From JAJEFO01 sp965209045 (GTDB taxonomy: Bacteria > Pseudomonadota > Alphaproteobacteria > Rhodobacterales > Rhodobacteraceae): DNA of 64,000 bases. Positions 6,923 through 15,604 of this stretch are shown here, piece by piece. How positions within the stretch are numbered: position 1 is the first letter of the stretch; each line of letters begins with the position of its first letter. The notes beneath the pieces were generated by a model. The model had not been told where the DNA came from. It ran no database searches and saw only the letters and a list, made by a program, of their open reading frames with translations. The stretch spans positions 806,001 to 870,000 of the forward strand of contig CBDBPW010000001.1 in NCBI GenBank assembly GCA_965209045.1. Reading direction: 5' to 3'. A program made the position numbers and the translations under genes.

Positions 6923-8793
6923 GATGCGCGGCGTTCGTCCGTGCGAAGCCTTGACAGGATCAACGTCAATGCGGCAGGCGTCATCCCTTCGACCCGTCCG
7001 GCCTGCCCAAGCGTTTCCGGCCGCACTGCCGTCAGCTTCTGCCGCAATTCGTTGGAGAGCCCGCTCAGGACTCCGTAGTCGAAGTCCGCCGGGATCGCGT
7101 GTGCCTCGTCGCGCCGAAGGTTTTCCACATCCCTTGCCTGGCGCGCCACGTATTGCGCATAAAGGGCGTCACGCTTGAGTTGTTCCTGAATATCCACACG
7201 AATATCCGAAAGTTCTGGCCGCAGGGCCTGAAGGTCTTCAAAGCCGACATCCGCAAAGGCCAAGAGTTCCGGCCCTGTTCGCGCTGCACCGATTGGCGAG
7301 ATCCGGATTCCGGCATCCGCGGCCTCGGATGCGGAAACGCGCACCTGTTCAAGGCGCGCCTTCCCGGTTTCCAGTGCATCCATCTTCTTGGCAAACTCCG
7401 CTTGCCGCACCTTGCCCACGCATCCGAGCCCGACTCCGAGCGGGGTCAGGCGTTGGTCTGCATTGTCCGCCCGCAGAGAAAGCCTGAATTCGGCACGGGA
7501 CGTGAACATCCTGTAGGGCTCCGTCACGCCTCGGGTCACGAGATCATCGATCATGACTCCAACATAAGAGGATTCCCGTGAAAACCTGGCCGGTTCGAGG
7601 CCCAGCGCGTCAGCGGCCGCATTGAGGCCTGCAACCAGGCCCTGCGCAGCTGCCTCCTCGTATCCTGTCGTCCCGTTGATCTGGCCAGCCAGGTAAAGGC
7701 ATTCAACGTCCCGCAGCTTCAATGTCGACGTCAGCGCGCGCGGGTCAACATAGTCGTATTCGATCGCGTAGCCCGGTTGCGCGATCTCCGCTCGCTCCAG
7801 ACCCGCTATTGAATGAACGTAGTCGTGTTGAACGTCTTCCGGCAGCGAAGTTGAAAGCCCGTTGGGATAGACCAAGTCCGTGTTCAGTCCCTCGGGCTCC
7901 AGGAAGACTTGGTGCGCGGACCTGTCTGCGAAGCGTACCACCTTGTCCTCGATGGACGGGCAGTATCTTGGCCCGATGCCCCCGATGTTCCCGCCGTACA
8001 TCGCCGACCGAGCAAGGTTCTGCCGGATGATCTCGTGCGTCCTCTCGTTGGTGCGCGTGATTCCGCAGGCGATCTGCCGCGCCACGGCACGCTGCGTCAG
8101 AAACGAAAAGAACACGGGATTCTCGTCGCTAGGCTGCAATTCAAGCCCATCCCAGGCAATGGACGACGTACGCAGCCGGGGCGGCGTTCCCGTCTTCATC
8201 CTCCCAAGGGGCAGCCCGAATTCATCGATCCGCTCAGCCAGGGTCACCGACGGCGCATCGCCAATCCTGCCGCCCGGGCGCGAAGTGCTGCCTATATGGA
8301 TCATTCCGCGCAGGAAGGTCCCCGTGGTCAGCACGGTTGCCGAGGCCTCGATCCTGGATCCGTCCGCAAGCACAACCCCGGCGACCCGGGACCCCTCCAT
8401 GATGAAGTCAGCCACTTCGCCTTCCAGAATTTCTATCTCGGGATGGGCCGTAATTTCTGCAAGCATTTCAGCACGATAGAGTGCCCTGTCTGCCTGGGCG
8501 CGCGGTCCCTGGACAGCGGGCCCCTTGCGTCGGTTCAGAAGCCTGAACTGGATGCCTGCCCGATCCGCAACTCGGCCCATGGCTCCGTCGAGCGCATCGA
8601 TCTCCCGCACCAGGTGCCCCTTGCCGAGGCCGCCGATCGCCGGGTTGCACGACATGACGCCGATTCCGTCGCGCGAAAGAGTGACGAGAATCACGCGCGC
8701 TCCCCTGCGCGCCGCTGCATGCGCTGCATCCGCGCCGGCATGGCCGCCGCCGACAACAACCACGACTGGTCTACACTGTTTCACGTGAAACAC
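6919..8793 (-). CDS. mnmG: tRNA uridine-5-carboxymethylaminomethyl modification enzyme MnmG (GidA)
   Basis: MnmG, with MnmE, installs the cmnm5 group on wobble uridine 34 of several tRNAs using FAD and methylene-THF. The 624-residue protein has the FAD-binding VVVVGGGHAGADAAHAAARRG at residues 10-30, MSCNPAIGGLGKGHLVREIDALDG and the GidA signature GQINGTTGYEEAAAQG. The best start is a GTG at 8793 giving MFHVKQCRPVV; the first seven codons coincide with the second parS site. Only 6 bases separate it from the mnmE stop. Confidence 0.96.
   Translation of the reverse strand: MFHVKQCRPVVVVVGGGHAGADAAHAAARRGARVILVTLSRDGIGVMSCNPAIGGLGKGHLVREIDALDGAMGRVADRAGIQFRLLNRRKGPAVQGPRAQADRALYRAEMLAEITAHPEIEILEGEVADFIMEGSRVAGVVLADGSRIEASATVLTTGTFLRGMIHIGSTSRPGGRIGDAPSVTLAERIDEFGLPLGRMKTGTPPRLRTSSIAWDGLELQPSDENPVFFSFLTQRAVARQIACGITRTNERTHEIIRQNLARSAMYGGNIGGIGPRYCPSIEDKVVRFADRSAHQVFLEPEGLNTDLVYPNGLSTSLPEDVQHDYVHSIAGLERAEIAQPGYAIEYDYVDPRALTSTLKLRDVECLYLAGQINGTTGYEEAAAQGLVAGLNAAADALGLEPARFSRESSYVGVMIDDLVTRGVTEPYRMFTSRAEFRLSLRADNADQRLTPLGVGLGCVGKVRQAEFAKKMDALETGKARLEQVRVSASEAADAGIRISPIGAARTGPELLAFADVGFEDLQALRPELSDIRVDIQEQLKRDALYAQYVARQARDVENLRRDEAHAIPADFDYGVLSGLSNELRQKLTAVRPETLGQAGRVEGMTPAALTLILSRLRTDERRAS
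8777..8792. promoter_or_regulatory. parS: parS centromere site 2 (start of mnmG)
   Basis: A second perfect TGTTTCACGTGAAACA palindrome overlapping the first codons of mnmG (FHVK). It is 1.9 kb from site 1. A parS at the mnmG start is well known in alphaproteobacteria and other groups. Confidence 0.93.
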
Positions 8794-8799
8794 CGCTTG

Positions 8800-10089
8800 C
8801 TACTTGCCAATGCAGAAATTGGCAAAGATGTCGTCTAGTATATGCTCGACATCAACGCGTCCGGCAAGGGAATCAAGGGCCCGGATTGCTGAACGAACCT
8901 CTTCGGCGGCGATTTCCGTCAGGTCCGCCCCGCTCTCCAGCTGGATTGCGGCACGATCCAGAGATTCGGTTGCTCTCCTCATCGCTGTTCGATGCCGCTC
9001 CCGGATCGCAAGCCCCGCAGTGCTTGCACGAGATTCCAGCCGGGTTCCGATCGCGTCAACCAGCCAGTCAAGTCCCGTCCCGGCCTCCGCCGAAAAGTCC
9101 CCATCGCAAATGTCCGCCTTCGGAACGGCCAGGATGTCGTCGCCTTGCGGTTCCATTGCAGGCACTGCTGCGCGGCATTCCATGAGAATCACTCGAAGGT
9201 CCGCCTGTTCCGCTCGAACGCGGGCTTTCGCGACTCCAAGCGCCTCGATTTCATCGCGCCCTTCTCGAAGCCCGGCCGTGTCCAGCACAGTGACAGGCAG
9301 CCCCCGCAGATCCATTCTGACCTCGACGACATCACGCGTCGTGCCGGCGATATCCGATGTGATCGCCGCGTCCCGGCCTGCCAGCGCATTCAGCAATGTC
9401 GACTTCCCCACGTTTGGCGGTCCGACAATCGCGACTTCAAAGCCGTCACGAATGCGTTCGGCCATTCCGGTTCCTGCACTTTCCCGCTGAAGGTCCGAAT
9501 TGACATCCTTCACCAGCTCACGAACCTCCGGCCTTACGTCTGCAGGCACGTCCTCGTCAGCAAAGTCGATCGTCGCTTCAAGCAACGCTGCGGCCCTGAC
9601 GAGCTTTGAGCGCCAGCTGGCCGCCCGTGTTCCCAAGGCGCCTGAAAGGACCCGCAATGCCTGTCGGCGTTGTGCTTCGGTTTCCGCTTCGATGAGATCG
9701 GAAAGGCCTTCGACCTGCGCAAGATCAAGACGCTCGTTCTCCAGCGCACGCCGCGTGAATTCTCCAGGCTCGGCAAGCCTGTGTCCCGGCTGGTTGCCAA
9801 GAACGCGCAACACTGCATCCACGGTGGCCAAGGAACCGTGGAGTTGAAGTTCGGCAACATCCTCTCCGGTAAAGCTGTGCGGTCCCGGGAACCAGAGCAC
9901 GAGCGCTTGGTCCAGCATGCCTTCGCCGTCCGAAAGATACCGGATTGACGCACGGCGCGGCCGGGGCCGACCGCCTGTCAGCCGGTCAAGTGCGGTTCCT
10001 GCTTGGGGCCCGGACAGCCGTACCACGGCAACACCGGACTTGCCCCGGGCACTGCTCAGGGCGAATATCGTATGGCCATGACTAACCAT
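8800..10089 (-). CDS. mnmE: tRNA modification GTPase MnmE (TrmE)
   Basis: MnmE is the GTPase partner of MnmG. The 429-residue protein has the N-terminal folate-binding domain (MVSHGHTIFALSSARGKSGVAVVRLSG), a central G domain with GPPNVGKSTLLNALAG (G1), DIAGTTRDVVEV (G2) and VLDTAGLREGRDEIE (G3), and the C-terminal FCIGK motif whose Cys is needed for activity. The 18-base gap to rho is AT-rich and has no good Shine-Dalgarno sequence, so translation may depend on readout from rho. Confidence 0.96.
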   Translation of the reverse strand: MVSHGHTIFALSSARGKSGVAVVRLSGPQAGTALDRLTGGRPRPRRASIRYLSDGEGMLDQALVLWFPGPHSFTGEDVAELQLHGSLATVDAVLRVLGNQPGHRLAEPGEFTRRALENERLDLAQVEGLSDLIEAETEAQRRQALRVLSGALGTRAASWRSKLVRAAALLEATIDFADEDVPADVRPEVRELVKDVNSDLQRESAGTGMAERIRDGFEVAIVGPPNVGKSTLLNALAGRDAAITSDIAGTTRDVVEVRMDLRGLPVTVLDTAGLREGRDEIEALGVAKARVRAEQADLRVILMECRAAVPAMEPQGDDILAVPKADICDGDFSAEAGTGLDWLVDAIGTRLESRASTAGLAIRERHRTAMRRATESLDRAAIQLESGADLTEIAAEEVRSAIRALDSLAGRVDVEHILDDIFANFCIGK

Positions 10090-10107
10090 TGGAAATAAAA
10101 CATAAAA

Positions 10108-11376
10108 TCACGCATTCATCGAGTCGAAGAACTCGGAGTTGGTCTTCGTTTGCTTGAGCTTCGACAACAGGAATTCAATCGCGTCTGTTGTACCCATCGG
10201 GTTCAGGATGCGTCTCAGCACAAAGGTCTTTTGCAGGTCGTTCTTGTCGACCAGGAGATCCTCTTTCCTGGTGCCGGACTTGAGAATGTCCATCGCGGGA
10301 TAGACACGCTTGTCCGCGACCTTCCGGTCTAGCACGATCTCGCTGTTGCCCGTTCCCTTGAACTCCTCGAAGATGACCTCGTCCATCCGGCTCCCTGTCT
10401 CGATGAGCGCCGTTGCTATGATGGTCAGGGATCCGCCTTCCTCGATATTTCGTGCCGCACCGAAGAACCGTTTTGGTCGTTGCAGGGCGTTCGCATCCAC
10501 GCCGCCCGTCAGCACTTTGCCGGAGGAAGGCACAACGGTATTGAACGCGCGCCCGAGACGGGTGATCGAGTCGAGCAAGATCACGACATCCCTCTTGTGT
10601 TCGACAAGGCGCTTGGCCTTCTCGATCACCATGTCGCTTACCGCCACGTGACGGCTGGCAGGCTCGTCGAAAGTCGACGAAATCACTTCGCCCTTCACCG
10701 ACCTCTGCATGTCTGTCACCTCCTCGGGACGTTCATCTATCAGCAGGACGATCAGGTAGCATTCGGGGTGATTTGTCTCGATCGAATGCGCAATGTTCTG
10801 GAGAATCACGGTCTTTCCCGTCCGAGGCGGCGCCACGATCAACGACCTTTGGCCCTTTCCAATCGGTGCAACAAGGTCGATGACGCGGGCAGACCTGTCC
10901 TTGATCGTCGGGTCCTCGATTTCCATCGTCAGCCGCTCGTCAGGATACAACGGCGTGAGGTTGTCGAAACTTACCTTGTGGCGTGCCTTTTCAGGATCCT
11001 CGAAGTTGATCTTCTCCACCTTTGTCATGGCGAAGTACCGTTCGTTGTCGTTTGGTTCGCGAATGACGCCTTCAACGGTGTCGCCCGTGCGCAATGCGAA
11101 CTGACGGATCATCTCCGGCGAAACGTAGATGTCGTCCGGCCCAGGCAGATAGTTTGCTTCGGGTGAACGCAGGAATCCAAATCCGTCCTGAAGAACTTCC
11201 AAGACGCCGTCACCACCAATCGCCCAGTCCTCGTCCGCGCGCTCCTTCAGGATCGAGAACATCATCTCGCCCTTCCGCATGGTTGACGCGTTTTCAATTT
11301 CGAGATCCTCTGCGAGGTCCAGCAGCTCCTTTGGAGACTTGGATTTGAGTTCGGAGAGATTGAGGCGATCAGCCAT
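10108..11376 (-). CDS. rho: Transcription termination factor Rho
   Basis: Rho is the hexameric RNA helicase that ends transcription at untranslated C-rich RNA. The 422-residue protein has the RNA-binding OB fold (GVLEVLQDGFGFLRSPEANYLPGPDDIYVS), Walker A (LIVAPPRTGKTVILQNIA), Walker B (DVVILLDSITRLGRAFN) and the Q/R-loop region (GKVLTGGVDANALQRPKRFFGAARNIEEGGSLTI). It heads the leftward run rho-mnmE-mnmG-rsmG-parA-parB that starts beside the proposed origin. Confidence 0.97.
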   Translation of the reverse strand: MADRLNLSELKSKSPKELLDLAEDLEIENASTMRKGEMMFSILKERADEDWAIGGDGVLEVLQDGFGFLRSPEANYLPGPDDIYVSPEMIRQFALRTGDTVEGVIREPNDNERYFAMTKVEKINFEDPEKARHKVSFDNLTPLYPDERLTMEIEDPTIKDRSARVIDLVAPIGKGQRSLIVAPPRTGKTVILQNIAHSIETNHPECYLIVLLIDERPEEVTDMQRSVKGEVISSTFDEPASRHVAVSDMVIEKAKRLVEHKRDVVILLDSITRLGRAFNTVVPSSGKVLTGGVDANALQRPKRFFGAARNIEEGGSLTIIATALIETGSRMDEVIFEEFKGTGNSEIVLDRKVADKRVYPAMDILKSGTRKEDLLVDKNDLQKTFVLRRILNPMGTTDAIEFLLSKLKQTKTNSEFFDSMNA

Positions 11377-11500
11377 GACAATGCCTTTCGGACGTCCGCG
11401 GCACGGACGGGAGGGAAGCAGGATTGCAGATTTGCCAATGGTGTCAGGACGACACCTGCAACGCGTAACTAGTCACGACCGTATGGCGAGTCAATGACTG

Positions 11501-11950
11501 TCAGAACTTCAGCATCACCGAGAAGACGATGACGATCATCAGGATCGTCGGTACCTCGTTCATCAGCCGGTAGTTCCGCCCGCTCAACGCATTCCGTCCA
11601 GTTTCGAGTGTCTTCCGCCTTTGGGCCAGCCAATGATGATACCAGGTCATTGCAAGAACTGCCGCGGCTTTTGCCCATGGCCAGGTTTGCGACCAGTCGA
11701 CAATTCCTGGAACAAGCAGCAATGCAAGGCCAAAAGCCCACGTCGCTATCATGGCCGGGTTCATGATGAGGCGCAAAAGCCGTCTTTCCATCATCACGAA
11801 CAGATCATGCTTTTCGCCCTTGCAGCATGTCTGTTCAACATGGTGCACGAAGAGACGTGGAAGATACAAGAGACCGGCCATCCAAGAAATGACTGAAATG
11901 ACATGAAGGGCCTTCAACCAGGGATACAGCAGTGCTGGCACTTCAGGCAT
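11501..11950 (-). CDS. hemJ: HemJ-type protoporphyrinogen IX oxidase (UPF0093)
   Basis: HemJ oxidises protoporphyrinogen IX to protoporphyrin IX in the inner membrane in bacteria lacking HemG and HemY-type oxidases. The 149-residue protein has about four membrane segments and the family histidine blocks YPWLKALHVISVISWMAGLLYLPRLFVHH and YHHWLAQRR. The start is set at 11950 (MPEVPALL); 39 further upstream in-frame residues are unlike the family and lie in the proposed origin. It is the first leftward gene from that region. Confidence 0.9.
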   Translation of the reverse strand: MPEVPALLYPWLKALHVISVISWMAGLLYLPRLFVHHVEQTCCKGEKHDLFVMMERRLLRLIMNPAMIATWAFGLALLLVPGIVDWSQTWPWAKAAAVLAMTWYHHWLAQRRKTLETGRNALSGRNYRLMNEVPTILMIVIVFSVMLKF

Positions 11951-12356
11951 TCTTCGTCTCCGACAGTGCTGGTTATCAATCAAAGAATAAAGATAAGTGA
12001 GAATTGTGGTGGTAGTAAGACATGGGGACAAGTGGAATTCTTGCCATATGACCGGAGTTATGCACACAGCAAGGTGTCAGGGAATATGGCCAGCATTAGG
12101 TGCGGAGGTATCATGTTTCATCCATTGAAAAGAACCTCTTACCACATCCTCGGTCTTCCGGAACCCTGTAGGGCGTTCCGGGCAGGCCCTTGGAAAAAAG
12201 GGTTGTCCACATGCCAGGGCCGTCCGATTTCCACGGTGGACAGGTCGAGCACGAAACCAGTCAGGATGATCAAGGAAAGAAGTGTCCGCCGCGCGGCACC
12301 GGAACTGGCCAAAGATCGCCAGGAACATGCAGGAAGACTTGCACAGAGTTATCCAC
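11951..12356. other. oriC: Putative chromosomal replication origin (oriC) between hemJ and maf
   Basis: This 406-bp gap has no convincing gene. It holds a perfect DnaA box TTATCCACA (12349-12357), a box fitting TTATNCACA (TTATGCACA, 12058-12066) and a one-mismatch box TTGTCCACA (12203-12211). An AT-rich stretch at about 11970-12010 (ATCAATCAAAGAATAAAGAT) could be the unwinding element. Gene direction flips here: parB to hemJ run left, maf to dnaQ run right. Two parS sites and parAB lie within 8 kb. In alphaproteobacteria the origin is often close to hemE/hemJ/rho on one side and maf/aroE/coaE/dnaQ on the other. I saw no GANTC methylation site inside the gap. Confidence 0.7.
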
Positions 12357-12956
12357 ATGGCTGAACGCCTGATTCTTGCTTCGGGTTCGGCTGCACGTGC
12401 AGAAATGCTTCGTCGGGCGGGCGTTGTCTTCGGCATCGCTCCGGCACGGATCGATGAAGATGCAATCAAGGCATCGCTACAGGCCGAAGGGGCAAGTTCC
12501 AGGGACATTGCCGATTCGCTTGCTGAGGCAAAGGCGCGAAAGATCGCGACAAGACACCCGGAGGCGCTTGTCCTGGGAGCCGACCAAGTTCTTGAATTCA
12601 CCGGGAGGATTCTCTCGAAGCCGACAACGAAGGCAGACGCGGTCCGGCAACTGATGTCGATGCGAGGCTTCGATCACAAGCTTCTTTCGGCCGCGGTCAT
12701 CTACGAGGGCGTTCGGCCCGTCTGGCGTCATGTTGGTCAGGCGCGGCTGAACATGGCGACACGATCGGACACATGGATTCAGAACTATGTCGAGCGAAAC
12801 TGGGACCATGTGCAGTGCTCCGTCGGCGCTTACAGGATCGAGGATGAAGGCGTTTGTCTTTTTTCCCGCATTGACGGGGACCACTTCGTCGTTCTCGGGC
12901 TTCCGCTTCTGGAAATCTTGTCCTATTTGACGATGCGAGGCACGTTGCCGTCATGA
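12357..12956 (+). CDS. maf: Maf-family nucleoside triphosphate pyrophosphatase
   Basis: Maf proteins hydrolyse modified or canonical NTPs and affect septum formation. The 199-residue protein begins LILASGSAARAEMLRRAG, the family ASxSxxR motif, followed by ADSLAEAKARKIA, VLGADQVLEF with the catalytic acidic residue, and ILSKP. The start at 12357 matches the usual N-terminus but lacks a ribosome-binding site; an in-frame ATG at 12327 preceded by CCAGGAA is an alternative adding 10 residues. The ATG at 12357 overlaps the last base of a DnaA box. It overlaps aroE by 4 bases. Confidence 0.9.
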   Translation: MAERLILASGSAARAEMLRRAGVVFGIAPARIDEDAIKASLQAEGASSRDIADSLAEAKARKIATRHPEALVLGADQVLEFTGRILSKPTTKADAVRQLMSMRGFDHKLLSAAVIYEGVRPVWRHVGQARLNMATRSDTWIQNYVERNWDHVQCSVGAYRIEDEGVCLFSRIDGDHFVVLGLPLLEILSYLTMRGTLPS

Positions 12957-13789
12957 TGTCCCGACACCGAATTCCTCTTGCTGGCGTGATCGGCACACCA
13001 GTCGCCCATTCGAAATCTCCACGGATTTTCCGGCACTGGCTGACACGTTTCGGTGTTCGCGGCCACTACATTCCGATGGATGTTGCGGAAGAGGACCTGG
13101 AGACCGCCGTCCGCGCGCTTCCCAAGCTCGGATTCGTTGGCGTGAACGTCACCATTCCTCACAAGGAGCATGTGCTCGAAATTGTAGACCTCGTATCCGA
13201 TCGGGCAGCATTGACAGGTTCTGCAAACACGCTTGTCTTTCGTGACGATGGCAAGGTCCATGCAGACAGCACGGACGGCCATGGATTCATGGAGAACTTG
13301 CGAAACAACGCTCCTGACTGGGATCCCGGCCAAGGGCCTGCCGCGATTCTCGGCGCGGGCGGCGCCGCCCGTGCCGTTGTGGCTTCGCTCCTTAGCGCCG
13401 GGGTCGAGGAAATCAGACTGTCAAACCGCACGCGGGAACGAAGCGAGACTTTAGGAAAGGAATTCGGGGCCAAGGTCCAGATCCATGACTGGAGCAAGGC
13501 CGGGGACATGTTTGATGGTGCCAGGACGGTCGTGAACGCAACATCGCTTGGCATGGTTGGCCATGACAAGCTAAAGGTGCCGCTGCGCGGGCTTTCAGGT
13601 GACGCTGTCGTAACGGACCTTGTCTATGCTCCGCTTGAAACTGAGTTTCTTGCAGAGGCGCGCCGCATTGGGTGCCAGACGGTTGACGGTCTCGGCATGC
13701 TTCTGTTCCAGGCCGCACCGGGTTTCGAGCGCTGGTTCGGGATTGTGCCGGATGTCGACGACCAGTTGCGGCAGGCCGTTCTTTCGTGA
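12953..13789 (+). CDS. aroE: Shikimate dehydrogenase (NADP+)
   Basis: AroE reduces 3-dehydroshikimate to shikimate in aromatic amino acid synthesis. The 278-residue protein shows the shikimate-binding GTPVAHSKSPRIFRHWL, the catalytic-lysine block NVTIPHKE, the NADP loop ILGAGGAARAVVASL and the C-terminal VDGLGMLLFQAAPGFERWFG. It sits in the maf-aroE-coaE-dnaQ operon with 4-base overlaps on both sides; the coaE start is a GTG overlapping its stop. Confidence 0.95.
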   Translation: MMSRHRIPLAGVIGTPVAHSKSPRIFRHWLTRFGVRGHYIPMDVAEEDLETAVRALPKLGFVGVNVTIPHKEHVLEIVDLVSDRAALTGSANTLVFRDDGKVHADSTDGHGFMENLRNNAPDWDPGQGPAAILGAGGAARAVVASLLSAGVEEIRLSNRTRERSETLGKEFGAKVQIHDWSKAGDMFDGARTVVNATSLGMVGHDKLKVPLRGLSGDAVVTDLVYAPLETEFLAEARRIGCQTVDGLGMLLFQAAPGFERWFGIVPDVDDQLRQAVLS

Positions 13790-14418
13790 CCTGCCCGACA
13801 GTCATCGGACTGACGGGGTCCATCGGCATGGGCAAGACAACCACGGCAAGCCTGTTCCGAGAGGCCGGGGTCCCGATCTGGGACGCCGATGCCGCAGTGC
13901 ATCGCCTCTACGAGAGCGCGGGCCCGGCTGTTGGGCCGATAAGGACTCTCAATCATGAAGTGATCCGCGACGGTGCGGTTGACCGGGCAGCTCTCTCCGA
14001 CTGGATAGCCCGAGACAATGCCGCCTTGAAGAAGGTCGAGGACATCGTTCACCCACTAGTGCGCGCCGACCGCGAGAAGTTCATTCACGATGCAATTGCG
14101 CCGGTCGTGCTTGTTGACATCCCTCTTCTCTTCGAAACCGGTGCGGAACGGAGCGTGGACATCGTCGTCGTCGTGTCAGTGTCCGAGGAAGTGCAGCGCG
14201 AGCGTGTTCTGGCTCGACCGGGATGGACGAGGGAGAAATTCGAGCAGTTCAGGTCCCGACAGATGCCGGACTCCGAAAAGCGCCGGCGCGCGGATTACGT
14301 GATCGAGACACCCACGCTTGAAGCCGCCCGGAAGTCTGTCCATGATGTCCTTGGGAAGATCAGGGCCGAGCGCGCGCATGAGAGAGATTGTCCTCGACAC
14401 CGAGACGACAGGCCTTGA
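13786..14418 (+). CDS. coaE: Dephospho-CoA kinase
   Basis: CoaE carries out the last step of coenzyme A synthesis. The 210-residue protein has the P-loop IGLTGSIGMGKTTTASLF near the N-terminus, DADAAVHRLYE, the DIPLLFETG motif with the catalytic aspartate, and RADYVIET near the C-terminus. It starts with GTG, overlapping the aroE stop. Its last 41 bases overlap the start of dnaQ; the C-terminal RAERAHERDCPRHRDDRP tail is therefore constrained by the dnaQ sequence. Confidence 0.94.
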   Translation: MTCPTVIGLTGSIGMGKTTTASLFREAGVPIWDADAAVHRLYESAGPAVGPIRTLNHEVIRDGAVDRAALSDWIARDNAALKKVEDIVHPLVRADREKFIHDAIAPVVLVDIPLLFETGAERSVDIVVVVSVSEEVQRERVLARPGWTREKFEQFRSRQMPDSEKRRRADYVIETPTLEAARKSVHDVLGKIRAERAHERDCPRHRDDRP

Positions 14419-15070
14419 TCCGGAATCGGGAGACCGAATCGTCGAGATCGGTGCAGTTGAGCTGCTCGGGCACGTTCCGTCGGGAAACACTTTCCACAAG
14501 TACGTCAACCCGGAGCGCGAGGTGCCCAAGGAGGCTGTCGATGTACATGGCCTCAACGACGAGTTTCTGCGCGACAAGCCGACATTTGCCGAAGTTGCAC
14601 ACGACTTTCTGTCGTTCATCGATGATGCGAAGCTAGTCATCCACAATGCGGCATTCGACATGAAGTTCCTGAACGCGGAACTCCGCTGGCTGGCTCTTCC
14701 GCAAATCGAAGAGGGGCGTGCAGTCGACACTCTCGAAATTGCCCGAAAGAGGTTCCCGGGCTCACCCGCGTCTCTGGATGCCCTGTGTCGGCGCTTTGGA
14801 ATCGACAATTCCAACCGGACACTGCATGGGGCGCTGCTTGACAGCGAAATCCTGGCGGAACTCTATCTCGAACTGATCGGCGGCAGGCAACCTGATCTGC
14901 TGCTTGGCACGAGCGACGAAGCGACGGCTGCAACCGAGGCAGGCGACCGGTGGCGACCGGGGCCACGGCCCGTCCAGCTCGGATCGCGCGTCACGGCTGA
15001 GGAAAGGAAGGCCCACGCTGAACTCGTGGCGAGGCTTGGCGAGGATTCGGTCTGGCAACGCCTCAGTTAG
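14378..15070 (+). CDS. dnaQ: DNA polymerase III epsilon subunit (proofreading exonuclease)
   Basis: DnaQ is the 3'-5' proofreading exonuclease of the replicative polymerase. The 230-residue protein starts MREIVLDTETTGLDP (ExoI, catalytic DxE), has HNAAFDMKFLNAEL (ExoII) and HGALLDSEILAELYLEL (ExoIII-epsilon with His and Asp). I chose the ATG at 14378 rather than 20 codons upstream because the MREIVLDTETTGL start is typical. The last 8 bases overlap the end of convergent secB. Confidence 0.95.
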   Translation: MREIVLDTETTGLDPESGDRIVEIGAVELLGHVPSGNTFHKYVNPEREVPKEAVDVHGLNDEFLRDKPTFAEVAHDFLSFIDDAKLVIHNAAFDMKFLNAELRWLALPQIEEGRAVDTLEIARKRFPGSPASLDALCRRFGIDNSNRTLHGALLDSEILAELYLELIGGRQPDLLLGTSDEATAATEAGDRWRPGPRPVQLGSRVTAEERKAHAELVARLGEDSVWQRLS

Positions 15071-15563
15071 CCGGCGACTTCTCGCCCTTGGGTTCTTTCT
15101 GTTGCTGCTTGAGCCGCTCCCTGTAGAGCGTGACAAAGTCAATGACGTCCAGGTTCAGCGGCGGGAACCCGCCATCCCGGGTCACGTCGCTGACAATTCG
15201 GCGCACGAAGGGGAACATCATTCTAGGACACTCGATCATCAGGAACGGATGCAACTGTTCGCCGGCGATGTTCTTGATCTGGAACAGGCCCACGTACTCG
15301 AGTTCCAGCAGAAACAGCACATCATCGCTGTTCTTGTTCTTCGAGGTTATGCTGTACTTGGATACAACCTCGAACCGGCTGTCGCCGGCGATCTGCCGGA
15401 AATCGATCGTTACCTGCGCCTGGAAGTCCGGCCGGACCTCCGCATTGACAGGCTTTCGTGTGACGATGTTCTCAAAAGACAGGTCGCGAACGAACTGCCC
15501 GAGGACCTTCATTTGTGGAACCTGCGGCTCCTTTGGTGCCGAACCGTTCTTCTTCTTGGCCAT
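15063..15563 (-). CDS. secB: Protein-export chaperone SecB
   Basis: SecB is a tetrameric cytoplasmic chaperone that delivers unfolded precursor proteins to SecA. The 166-residue protein contains VLGQFVRDLSFENI, the EVVSKYSI strand, LLELEYVGLFQI and HPFLMIECPRMMFPFVR, all typical of SecB. It is followed upstream by fxsA on the same strand, 41 bases away. Confidence 0.96.
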   Translation of the reverse strand: MAKKKNGSAPKEPQVPQMKVLGQFVRDLSFENIVTRKPVNAEVRPDFQAQVTIDFRQIAGDSRFEVVSKYSITSKNKNSDDVLFLLELEYVGLFQIKNIAGEQLHPFLMIECPRMMFPFVRRIVSDVTRDGGFPPLNLDVIDFVTLYRERLKQQQKEPKGEKSPAN

Positions 15564-15604
15564 TAGCGGACTCCGATGCCAGGCTTGAGGCCCGCAGGAA
15601 TCTA

